Source: Ilyonectria destructans (lineage: Eukaryota > Ascomycota > Sordariomycetes > Hypocreales > Nectriaceae). From it: a DNA stretch of 64,000 nucleotides. This document shows, one piece after another, positions 46,834-56,603 of this stretch. Below the pieces are notes generated by a model. It worked only from the letters and a program-made list of their open reading frames with translations, ran no database searches and had not been told where the DNA came from. Each line of letters starts with the position of its first letter. Positions within the stretch are counted from its first letter, which is position 1. The position numbers and the translations under genes are program-made. The stretch covers positions 3,348,001-3,412,000 of the forward strand of contig JAHEWK010000004.1 in assembly GCA_020740775.1 (NCBI GenBank), read 5' to 3'.

Positions 46834-49800
46834 ATGGCGACAACCAATCGCCTGTCGGCACTACTTCTTTCACTTTTCCTCATTCTCCAACTTCTTGCAC
46901 TCGCTGTCAGCGCCCAGGACTGTAGCAAGACCAAGCTCTGCAGTATTGGATGCTGCAGCAAGGACGGCTTCTGCGGTACCACCTCAGCCCACTGCGGTTC
47001 GGGTTGCCTGAGCACATGTGACTACAAGCCAACGGTGACCGAGTGCTCCGCGAAGAAGCTGTGCGCCACTGGCTGCTGCAGCAAGGACGGCTTCTGCGGA
47101 ACCACTCCAGCCCACTGCGGCAGCGGATGCCAGAGCACCTGCGACTTCAAGCTGGGCTGCGACAAGAGTAACCCTTGCAAGGACGGAAGCTGCTGTTCCA
47201 AGTTTGGCTTCTGCGGCTTCGGTCCGGACTGTAAATCTCCCAGATATGCCGAGCTCACCCCCGATGCAGTATACTGATGCCTTCTAGTCTGCAGCAAAGA
47301 TCACTGCGTTGCGGGATGCGCCGCCAAAACCTTTTGTGACCCTGGAGGCTACGGGTCGGAGTATGCCGAGCACACCAAATGCCCACTTAACGTTTGCTGT
47401 TCCAAATGGGGGTGAGTAATTCGTCGTTGCGAGTTCCGTCTCTTCATCCGATAGACCTATACCCTTTGGTTCCGTGGACTGACGAGGAGGCACCAGATAT
47501 TGCGGCTTAACCGAGGAGTTCTGCGGCAAGAAAAAAGTCAACCGACCGTCCTGTTCAGCAAAGGGCCTGCCCATGAAAAGAGTGGTGGGATACTACGAAG
47601 GCTGGGCACCTGGCCGAGTGTGCGACAAGTTTAAGCCGTCAGACATTCCCGATGGCGTCTACACGCACCTCAACTTTGCCTTTGCCAGCATTGATCCGAC
47701 AACCTTCCAGGTTGTCCCGGCAGCAAAGGGCGACACGGAACTCTACCGCCAGTTAACGCAGAAGAAGCGAGCCGATGCCAACCTCAAGGTGTTCCTCGCC
47801 ATTGGCGGCTGGACATTCAACGATCCCGGTCCCACGGCCACGACATTCTCGGATATTGCCCGCTCCGAAGCAAACCAGAGGGTCTTCATCTCGTCACTCG
47901 TTTCCCTGATGAACACGTACAACTTTGACGGTGTCGACATTGACTGGGAGTATCCTGAAGCCCCCGACCGGCAAGGCCGTGGCGAAGACTTTGCCAACCT
48001 CCCCAAGTTCCTGCGCCATATCAAGAGCTCCCTGACGCAGAACGGTGCCAAGAATGGCCTCAGCATTGCGATCCCGGCCTCTTACTGGTACTTGCAGCAT
48101 TTCGACATTGTCAACATTGCCAAGTACGTTGACTTTTTCAATGTCATGACCTATGATCTCCATGGTAAGAATCCCATTAGGCGAGGTCTGCTCTACGCCG
48201 GCCGAGACGGTGCTTACCGCTGTGCGTGTGCAGGCTCCTGGGATACCCCTGAATCGTGGCTGGGCAGCCATCTCAACTCCCACACCAATCTCACCGAGAT
48301 TGAGGACGCCCTGGACCTGCTCTGGCGTAACAAGATCGACCCCGACCAGGTGAACCTGGGTCTTGCGTTCTACTCGCGCACCTTTACGGCGTCGAGTCCG
48401 GGCTGTATGTCCCCCAGCTGCTTGTTCACCTCTGGTGCTGCCAAGGGACCATGCTCCAACGCCGTCGGCGTGCTGTCCAATGCCGAGATCGACCGCAAGG
48501 TGTCCTCGACCGGGTCGAGCGTCACTCTCGACAAGAAAGCAGCCGCCAAGATCCTCAAGAGCGGCCGCGATTGGATGACGTACGACGACGCGGATACCTG
48601 GAAGATCAAGCTCGACTCTGCCCGCAGCCAGTGCCTCGGCGGCGCCATGGTATGGGCCATCAGCCAGGACACGTTAGACGGCAAGTACTCCAAGCAGCTG
48701 CAGTCAGTCACGGGCTACAAGTCCCGAGCGGTGACGACCATCATGACCAACGTCAACGTCGGCATCCCCGGTGGCATCTTCAACGAGATGGAGATAAGCG
48801 AATCCAGCACCGATGTCACCAAGCAACAGTGCCGGTGGAGCAACTGCGGCCAGGGGTGCCCGAGCGGCTGGAAGGCGGTGCTTCGGAGAGACCCGTATAA
48901 ACACAACATCAGGGAGCTCATGTACGACGACACGGGATGCGACGGCAAAGCCACGCGTGTCTTCTGCTGCCCGCCAGGAGACCAGCCGTTTTGCCAGTGG
49001 CTGTTCTTCAACGGGGGAAAATGCAACCCCGGCTGCCCTACGGGCAGAGGCATAGAGGTCGCCTCGACCAAGGCCGGCTGCAACAACGGCAAGGCACAGG
49101 TGGCATGTTGCAGGGGGGGCGGTTCGTCCATGGACATCTATCATCAGTGCCAGTGGTACGGCAAGGAGCACGACTGTGCCGTCGACTTGGGCACCAAGTC
49201 GTGCGGCTGGAGTTCCACGTATAACATGCTGCTCTTTTCGAGCCGGGACGGCAGCGGCGCGCAGGTCTGTCGAGATAGCAGCGGTCGCCGCTCTTCGAGA
49301 CCTTACTGCTGCGATGAGTCGGACTCGAGCAAGGCGCACTGGAAGAACTGCCAATGGTACGACAACTTTGCCCTGGGGTTGACGCCGTATGCCGGGGAGA
49401 AGACGTGCAACGCCAAATGCCCGGCTGGCAAGATCAAGATTGCCCTGAACCATTACGAATGGCTGTGCGGTGACGGCACGTCGGCTTATTGCTGCGATGC
49501 CGAGGTGACAATCTCGGCCGACGAGAAGAAGAAGAAGCTCAAGGAGGCGCTCAACGCGTGGGCCAAGGCGCCGACGTGCCCGAACGTAAAGCGCCGTGTC
49601 TCGTCCCGCTCAGTGTCGGAGACTCAAGGGGATGATACACAAGGGGATGATACACAAGGGGATGATACACAAGAGGACAAGACTCAAGAGGACGAGACTC
49701 AAGAGGACGAGACTCAAGAGGACGAGACTCAAGAGGACGAGGACCCAACCGTCGTCAAGCGCAACGTGCCACAGATCAGCACCGCGGCCGTCAAGTCAGC

Positions 49801-51311
49801 GCTGCAACACATCCTCGACCACCCTCCCAACTCGAAGCTCACTGAGGAGATACGCGACTTGTGGGATGCGGCCATGGGCACCAGGTGGAAGCACCTCAGC
49901 GCCGCGACCCTGTCATCGATGTGGTACCAGGCCAAGGACATGGTGGCCTCGACCGAATTGATCGCCGCCGCCACTCTGTGCAACATGAACGGGTGGAACA
50001 CGGAGCTCGAGTCGTCAACCAGCCAGACCAGCGTCATCGAATGCCCCATGCCGCGGCTTGGGGTCCTCGAACCGTCGCTGCTGGAGAATCCGGATGATTC
50101 GCTGGTCGATCCGGACAGTACGACGTGGGGCACGCTCGCCGACCAGTTGGCCTGGATGGCGTGGCCATTTGATATTCTCGGAGGAAGCGGAATCTCTTCG
50201 AGAGTCGGCGGAGTCCGCCCGTTCGTGGTCCAATGTCCGGACGGGACCACGTTCAAGGTCTTCTCGGAGCAGTACCCCAACGGCGACAAGGGTGAGAATC
50301 TGGCAGCAGCCAACGGCGACGATGACCGGTATTACGTGGACAATGCCGGAGGCAACTGTTTCGCTTATGGCCTTGCCAATGATGGCGAAAGCGACGACAA
50401 GGATATGAAATGGGTTTGTAAGTGACTTGGGTTGCGAAGAGTCTGAGAGACGACAATGCTAACAGTGACTCCAGCCGAGCACATCCTCGAGCTTCAGGTA
50501 TACCGTGACTTTATCGAATATACCGTCCTCGGTCGCCTCTCACGAATTTCCGGCAGCAAATACGGCACTGTCCTTCCGGCCCTGGACAACACGGCCGTCG
50601 ACGCCTTAGCCACCTGTGACATGTGGAAGGTCGGCTTCGTCAACGGCTTTCCAGCGTGGACTAAGGCGGGGTTCACCGAGACGCCCATGAAGACGTTGTA
50701 TAACATCTTGGGCTCCGTGTCTAATCCTTCAGAAATGGTCAACTGCGAGTCCAAGCTGAACAACATCAAGACATCAGTAAGTCCACGATCCGTGGGAGAT
50801 TGGCTGCGGATGGCGGCAGAAGTGGTAGACTGTGCTGACATGACACGTCCATCCGTAGACCTGGGGCCTCAAAGATCCCATGCAGGTAGACAAGTGGGAC
50901 AAGAGATGCAAACCGACGACCAAACTGGCCGCCGAAACAGCCATTACCACGTTGCAGATGGTGAGACTTCCCCAAAAGCTTCCCAACGCCGACGCCGCCG
51001 TTTAGCCCCAAGTATTTGCCGACTAACCGCGTACCGAGGTCTTTGGCGTTTGGCAGTACCAAAACGACGAGGGCATTCGTGAGAGGCTCATCACAACCCA
51101 CGTGGATGTGGCCAATTTCCTAGCCAAGTTCGAGGAGCTCTACCTAAAGGAGTACCCCAAAACACCCCCCATGGGCCTCGAAGACGGCCACTGGCGCGAG
51201 TACATGTCGAAACATGTCGACAGGATGGTGACGTTGAGCAAGGCCTGGGCCGAGGGACGTGTCAACTCCCTCATATCCGACTGGACCGCTCATGAGAACA
51301 GCCTGCTCTAG
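46834..51311 (+). CDS. killer-toxin-like subgroup-C chitinase (GH18) with hevein-type chitin-binding domains
   Basis: Seven exons, 46834-47230, 47288-47411, 47497-48164, 48234-50417, 50466-50776, 50859-50960 and 51039-51311, give 1352 residues. Signal peptide MATTNRLSALLLSLFLILQL... fixes the start. Three or four cysteine-rich hevein-like units follow (CCSKDGFCGTT.AHCGSGC twice). The GH18 barrel begins at ~200 (VVGYYEGWAPGRVC) with SxGG-type FLAIGGWTF and the catalytic DGVDIDWEYP at ~318-327. Behind it lie cysteine-rich modules (CQWYG...CGW; CQWYDN), an acidic tandem repeat and a ~450-residue C-terminal region. The family includes the zymocin alpha/beta subunit and fungal chitinases linked to attacking other fungi. 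The stop at 51309-51311 may be premature, since the frame continues to 51461. Confidence 0.92.
48165..48233 (+). other. 69-nt in-frame intron within the GH18 barrel
   Basis: GTAAGA...GTGCAG, phase 1. Splicing yields MTYDLHGSWDTPESWLG, the normal strand-6 region of GH18. The intron has no stop and a length divisible by three, so a retained form would add 23 residues next to the active site. Confidence 0.8.
49622..49741 (+). repeat. coding 15-bp minisatellite, eight units
   Basis: Eight tandem 15-nt units encode TQGDD (x3), TQEDK, TQEDE (x4). It lies between the catalytic/cysteine-rich part and the C-terminal region of the chitinase, and unit number can change without breaking the frame. Confidence 0.9.
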
Positions 51312-51670
51312 AAGACCACCGGATCCATGACAGCACAGGCGGCAGCCGCCCTCGCCAACGAGATCAACCTCGCGAGGCAAAACCTCATCGCCTTCCAGCA
51401 GCTCAAAAGAAGCATCGACACTACCTTTACGTTCGACACGAATATCTTCCTAGAAAACTAGGGTTGGAGAGTTCGCCACGTCGAGTCTGGAAAGAAGGCC
51501 AGTAGATACTCAGGCAACGGGTTGTAACGAGTATTGGTATACTTGTTACATCAAAAAGGATGATGGCAAGAATGTATTTAGGGATTTTTATGAATATAAA
51601 GAGGTTACCTGCTGTTCTTGTTTTATGTTATTTAAACTAGAGCCTACCAGAATGTATAGATATAGCTGCA
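51312..51670. other. chitinase 3' flank with continued open frame
   Basis: The frame stays open for 49 codons after the TAG at 51309 (KTTGSMTAQAAAALANEINL and on, ending at TAG 51459-51461). After that only AT-rich non-coding sequence is seen. Confidence 0.5.
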
Positions 51671-52568
51671 GTCCTCTTATGTTAAGCCTTTTGGCGCCTA
51701 TTCCGTCAAACACAAGGAAAGCAACCTGAGAATCATATCCATTTCAGCCAACATGTACTACACTCTGAACTTTTGGCTGTATCAGGACATACAGAAAGAC
51801 CCCAGCGACCAGTTCTCTTGGCTTGTGGGCGAATTGGATGCTGCGGAAAAAGCCGGAGAGCGAGTGTACATCGTTGGGCACATGCCAATGGGGTATCCCG
51901 ACGCCCTTTACGATGGGTGCAACTACTCTGACCAGATTGTCAACCGGTACAAAGACACAATTAAAGCTATGTTCTTTGGTTAGGCACTTTTCGTCGACCT
52001 CGATCTGGCTTATGAGCTGACTGAGCTCTAGGCCACACCCATCTGGATCATTTCCAGATAAGTTATACGGACTACAAGAGCCGCCATCATGACAATGGCA
52101 TCGCTACTTCATACATCGCCCCTTCGATGACCCCGTTGTCCGGAATGCCAGCTTTTCGCTTCTACACAGTCCATCCTACGACGTACGCCATCATGGACAT
52201 CGAGAACTTCTATGCTGACATGGCCAATCCACAGTTCCAGCAAGTACTGGGAAAGACGAACTCGTGGGTGGAATGTCCCCGCATGTGGCAATGACTGTCG
52301 TGTACGGGAGGTCTGCCAGCTACGCGCTGCCAAAAGCGAGGACAACTGCTTCGTGCCAGTCCCTGGCGGTGGGCTGGGTGTCCGCTCCGAGAACAGTCCA
52401 GGGTTGAAGGCGACCAAGTGCGACCACTCCATCATGATGGAGACCCTGGAGATTATATCGGCGAGGAAGGCCGTAATTCAGTGCTTGGAAGATTTGGTGA
52501 CAGAGGAGAGAATGAGACGTGTGCAACAGGGGCGCTTTTTGCAGCCTGCTACATTTCAGCTGACGTAG
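51671..52568 (+). pseudogene. truncated and frameshifted acid sphingomyelinase-type phosphodiesterase
   Basis: Only the C-terminal part of a secreted metallophosphoesterase (sphingomyelin phosphodiesterase) remains. It starts abruptly near FGAYSVKHKESNLRIISI (about 51680) and keeps the metal-site motifs VYIVGHMPMG and FFGHTHLDHF. The latter is rebuilt across a 55-nt intron at 51979-52033 (GTTAGG...CTCTAG). At about 52240 the frame changes: one frame runs out at a TGA, while another carries on with the family's cysteine-rich tail RGWNVPACGNDCRVREVCQL, so a segment is missing between the two. The signal peptide, saposin-like part and first metal-binding motifs are absent. An inactive remnant. 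Confidence 0.75.
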
Positions 52569-52623
52569 TTGTATGTGATCTAAGCTCTCAATAGCTGATA
52601 AATTCGATCAATGGACGCCAAGT

Positions 52624-53395
52624 CTATGCTCTGCTAGAGCCTGGAAAGTGCACGTAACCCTTCCCAACAACATACGTCGCAAACCACGGAATATCCGGCT
52701 TCTCTTCCGCAAGCTTCCGGTAGAAATCGCCAGCGTATTCACCCGAGAGCACATCCAGCGGTACTCCCCGCCCCTCAACATCACGTTCATCGGCGAACCA
52801 GAATCTGCAACAATCAGCAACATATCAAGATACAAGGTCCAAGTAGCACTCACTTGTAGCCCTTCTCTTTGTAAAACGCAGAGGCCGAGCCAACCCAGTA
52901 ACTCGCCGCACTCTTACCGATGCCCAGGTCAACCAGGAGCGGCAGAGGGCTTGTGGCGCCAGCGAGGCCGTTGCCAGTGTAGATGAATGCCTTGGGGAGA
53001 TCTGCCGCCGTGGCTTCGAATCCGGCCACGGCCTCCCTGGCGGCAACGTAGGCGCTGGTATTGAGAACTGAAAGGTCTCGCTCGAGTACCTCAATCGGAA
53101 CAGTGAACGGATTCTGGGGATCTGTCGGCGGAGTCAGAGCCGCCGCGTTGTACACGACAACGTTTGGAGGGCCGCCGAGTATCTCCTTGACCGCCGCGAA
53201 GATGGAGGGCACCGACGATGGGTTGCTCAGGTCTGCTCGAAGAGTTGTGTCGCCCTCAGAAGTCGTCCCTCGATCCTCTGCGCTTCGAGACACCAGTGCG
53301 ACACGATAGCCGGCAGATCTGAATTTCTGGGCGACACCTTGACCGATGTTTTTTCCGGCACCAAGGACCAGGACGATTTTAGTTTGAGAACCCAT
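52624..53395 (-). CDS. atypical short-chain dehydrogenase/reductase
   Basis: Two exons, 53395-52854 and 52804-52624 (intron GTGAGT...TGCAG), give 240 residues. The dinucleotide motif VLVLGAGKNIGQGVA (TGxxxGxG type) starts at ~8, a DL acid follows at the usual place, and NAA (VVVYNAAAL) marks the cofactor end. The classical YxxxK is not obvious: the equivalent stretch reads LVDLGIGKSAASYW, keeping a lysine but not the tyrosine. It could be a divergent NAD(P)H enzyme or a Rossmann protein with altered chemistry. It is the only apparently intact gene in a stretch of broken ones. Confidence 0.82.
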
Positions 53396-54232
53396 GGTGA
53401 AGAAGGAGTGATAGAGTACAGCTCTGATGAGGCTATTGAGAACACATGGAACAAATGGTGCTCAAGCAAAGTATATAACTTTGATGATAGCATGCAATCT
53501 ATATGGCGCGAAAGGCGAGCGAGGTTGCGAATATTGGCTCATGGCAATTGCGGATGACAAATCGGACGATATCGACCAACCGAACACTCAGACAGGTGGT
53601 ATTGCAGCCGCTCAATAACCTGGTCGGATGCTTGTTTGTCCGAGAATGAAGGCGGCTCTCGCGCAAGGTCGTGGCTTTATCACGAATGATTAGTAAATGG
53701 CGCGCGGCAGGAAGACAAACCCTCCTCTAGTAAAGTGCGGAGTAAGTTGACTGACTGACTGTTTGTTGGGAGTGCTCGGACGTTCCGGAAACCCGAAGAG
53801 GCCGATAGGTCAAGACGGGTTAGGAGCAACGCCTCCGACAATTCAAGTCGACCATGCCACAATTCAAGCCAATATGACCGTGACCTGTAATGTTGAATTG
53901 GATAATGTGATTCGGTTGGCGTAGTGTCAGACGGAAGGGGTCCGGTCCGGCCGGTCCGGCCGGATGACGAAGGAAGCGGGGGTCTGGGAGACTGTAGATG
54001 AGGGAAATCCCTCGTCGGTCAAGATGAATACAAATACAGTCAATCAATTGGTCCTTGGAAAATTAACTAGCCGAATATCAGAATTGGCGCAAACAAAATG
54101 TGGCTGTGGGATATTCCCGTGCATCCATTTTCAAGCTCATCAAGACAGTAAAGTGAGCCAGAATGACGAGCCCCAATGCATGCCGCGCCGAGCATAAGTC
54201 TAGAAAGGCCTGGTATACCTTGGCTTCGGGAT
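53396..54232. other. intergenic with a small GC palindromic repeat
   Basis: No supported gene. At 53937-53964 the sequence is built from overlapping GGTCCGGCC/CCGGCCGG units. Otherwise nothing recognised. Confidence 0.4.
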
Positions 54233-54825
54233 CTCCGAGGTTATCCGGCGTGTTGCAATACGACGGAACAGTAGTTTGACGGCTTCGTGGAGGAGGTCGG
54301 CGCCGGTGTCACCCGGTTCAAGAAGGGCGACAGAGTCGTTGCGTAAGTCCACCTTGCAAGCCATTCCCTCTTCTCCGGAACCAGTTGCTCACTGCTGTCG
54401 GACCAGGCACTGCCATGGCCTGATGACGGGAAACCCTGCCAACTCGGCTTTCCAAACCCACCTGGTAGCCACTGGTCTCTTGACCGACTCAACAAGAAGG
54501 TCCCCGTTGCCAGCGTCCTCCCCTGCAACAAGAGCACCGAGCTATTTGCTCCTGTATACGTTGAGCATTGGTCGGGCCACGACATTTACGTCTGGAAGAG
54601 TCGCTAATATTATTGTACAGTCGTCGCCTTTGCCATTATCCAGGAGCCCAACCAGCACATTGGGGAATGGATCTGGGAGAAATTCATCCCCGAGGCCTTG
54701 CCCAATGGCTCGTTCCAAGCCAAGCCTGGTCCCTCCCTGGTTGGCCAGGTCTGAAGGATATTCAGAACGCTCTTGATGTGTAGCGTAAGGGTGTCTCGGC
54801 GAAGAAGATTATTGTCACTCTTTGA
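54233..54825 (+). pseudogene. gutted zinc-type alcohol dehydrogenase / quinone oxidoreductase
   Basis: Pieces of a ToxD-like medium-chain reductase in family order. GVLQYDGTVV is followed by a frame change, then GFVEEVGAGVTRFKKGDRVV up to a donor at about 54342. Next is HCHGLMTGNPANSAFQTHLV after the acceptor at 54408. The C-terminal IGEWIWEKFIPEALPNGSFQ follows, then a frame change and an in-frame TAG at 54781, and finally RKGVSAKKIIVTL. The central Rossmann NADPH-binding domain is essentially absent. With a deletion, at least two frame changes and a stop, the locus cannot make the enzyme. Confidence 0.7.
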
Positions 54826-55370
54826 AGTAGCGTAATAAGGATTGCTCCACCTCGTCCAAGACTCGACTCCAAGCTAAGGATTCCACAAGTGCTACTCTCC
54901 TTGGTGATTTTACGGCTCGTTTACCTTGCAAAAGTTGAGCCATGTCATGTTGCATGATGCGCGGTTCCGTAGATGCCGATCTGGGTCAACGCTAATATGG
55001 CGTTGTGGCGCAACTTAATGGATGCTACTAACTTTGCTTTCCGCTACTGTGGTCTGGCCCATCCAGGGCTCAAAATGGACACTAATGCCAGTCTCTGACA
55101 GAGTCCACTGGAGGTGCCGCTTAGGGGCAGTCTTGAGTTAGGCCGAGATCTCAACTGGTTAAGTTAGATCCACCACAACGAGTGCGGATTATACGGCTGG
55201 AACGAATGGGACGAGTCAAGAACCTCCCCAAGGGACCCATTCGTATTACTTCAAGTCGGAATATATTAAGTTTCGATACAGCGCTTTTGTATGCCGATGA
55301 TCCAAATTCTCGCATCTTACAACTGCTTCGTATCAACCACGTCGGCGTGTAAACGACTCGATTCGTCAAC
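54826..55370. other. intergenic, no supported gene
   Basis: Flank between the reductase relic and the GST. Nothing recognised. Confidence 0.4.
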
Positions 55371-56183
55371 ATGAGCTCTATCGGAACTATCTGGACCTAT
55401 CCGTTCAACCCCCGGGCCATGGAGGTATGGAAACCCTTGTCCCATACATTCAACCAGTCCCCTCTGATCGCCATCTTCTCCTGCTGACTCCCGACGCAGG
55501 TTCAGGCCGTGGTGGCAGTGAACGGCTGGACGGTCGACCATGCCCCCGACTTCGCCATGGGCAAGACGAACAAGACTCCCGAGTTCCTTGCCGACTTCCC
55601 CATGGGCAGGGTTCCGACTCTCAAGTCCGCCACTGGCCTCGTCCTCTTCGAGTCCGACACCATCGCCCAGTACATCGCTGAGAGCGGCCCCGCAAGTGCC
55701 CAGCTGCTGGGTGCCACTGCCGAGGAGCGTGCCGTCATTCGACAGTGGATCGGCTTCGCTGACCACGAGCTATTTGAGCCCCTGACGACCCTGCTTCTCT
55801 GGCGGTATGGGATGGCCCTCTTCAAAGAAGAAGAGGCCGAGAAATCCGCCTTCCAGCGCCTCGACGTATCCCTTACGGTGCTGGAGAAGCAGCTGCAGGG
55901 GTGTCGGTACATCGCTTCGGAGCAGCTGAGCTTGGCTGACATCTCCGTTGCCGCAAGTTTGTATTGGGGCTTTGCCCAGGTCCTGGACTTGGAGCTTAGG
56001 GCCAAGTTTAGCCAGACTGTGGAGTGGTACCTGCGAGTGATTCAGGATGAGCGTTCAAGTCTGCCTTTGGCGAGAAGAACTTCATTGAGACCAGGAAGAC
56101 CAGCCCCTCGCAGTAGCTGCGAAGCAATACGGCTGAACCGCTCACTTGGTCGGTGCGAGATAGCAGTTAAACGGATAGTATAA
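55371..56183 (+). CDS. glutathione S-transferase (eEF1B-gamma-like class), C-terminus frameshifted
   Basis: Exons 55371-55424 and 55500-56183 give 245 residues as read. The thioredoxin-like N-domain has VPTLKSATGLVLFESDTIAQ (cis-Pro and the ES glutathione contact), and the helical C-domain ends near VEWYLRVIQDE. From about 56053 the reading frame gives a basic, unstructured tail. The other frame gives KSAFGEKNFIETRKTSPSQ and then TAG (56114-56116), the expected family ending. A single missing base near 56053 explains this. Eleven or more helices are otherwise complete, so the protein may still fold; a sequencing error is the main alternative. Such GSTs occur in detoxification and in secondary-metabolite clusters. 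Confidence 0.8.
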
Positions 56184-56603
56184 TGTCGTCCCGGATCGAA
56201 GACGGATGATATATGCCTGCTGCACTAAGCTGATCTCCTGTCGGGACCCCTGTGAAATTATTGCAAAAAGACGGCGCTATGTGGAATATTCTGGCTCCGC
56301 GTGGCAGCATTTTGTCTTCCGGTCCTCGGCGTAGAGAAAATGGGATGACGACAGAAGGTCAAGCAAAGCCCCGCAACTCATGTCACGACATCTTAAGGCC
56401 CCACGGTAGCTGGTATATCCAGTCTGCACCGAGTCATTTATCGGCGGCCCGGAGGTTCCGAGCATAGCTCCCTGTATATAGTCGCTCTAGGAAGCTCTAG
56501 ATTCCCATCATCTATTTCGACAACACTCTGCTGTCTTCTTCAACTCGCTGTCTTTTGCTACATCCACTGCACATCCGCTGCTGGCTTCTTTTCTCCATCC
56601 AAC
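56184..56603. other. intergenic, promoter of the NmrA-like pseudogene
   Basis: Short unrecognised frames; the last ~100 nt have the pyrimidine-rich look of a fungal 5' leader. Confidence 0.4.

Noticed and set aside
48704..49453. 249-codon minus-strand frame within the chitinase
   Set aside because: Antisense shadow of cysteine-rich coding sequence; no domain, no start context.
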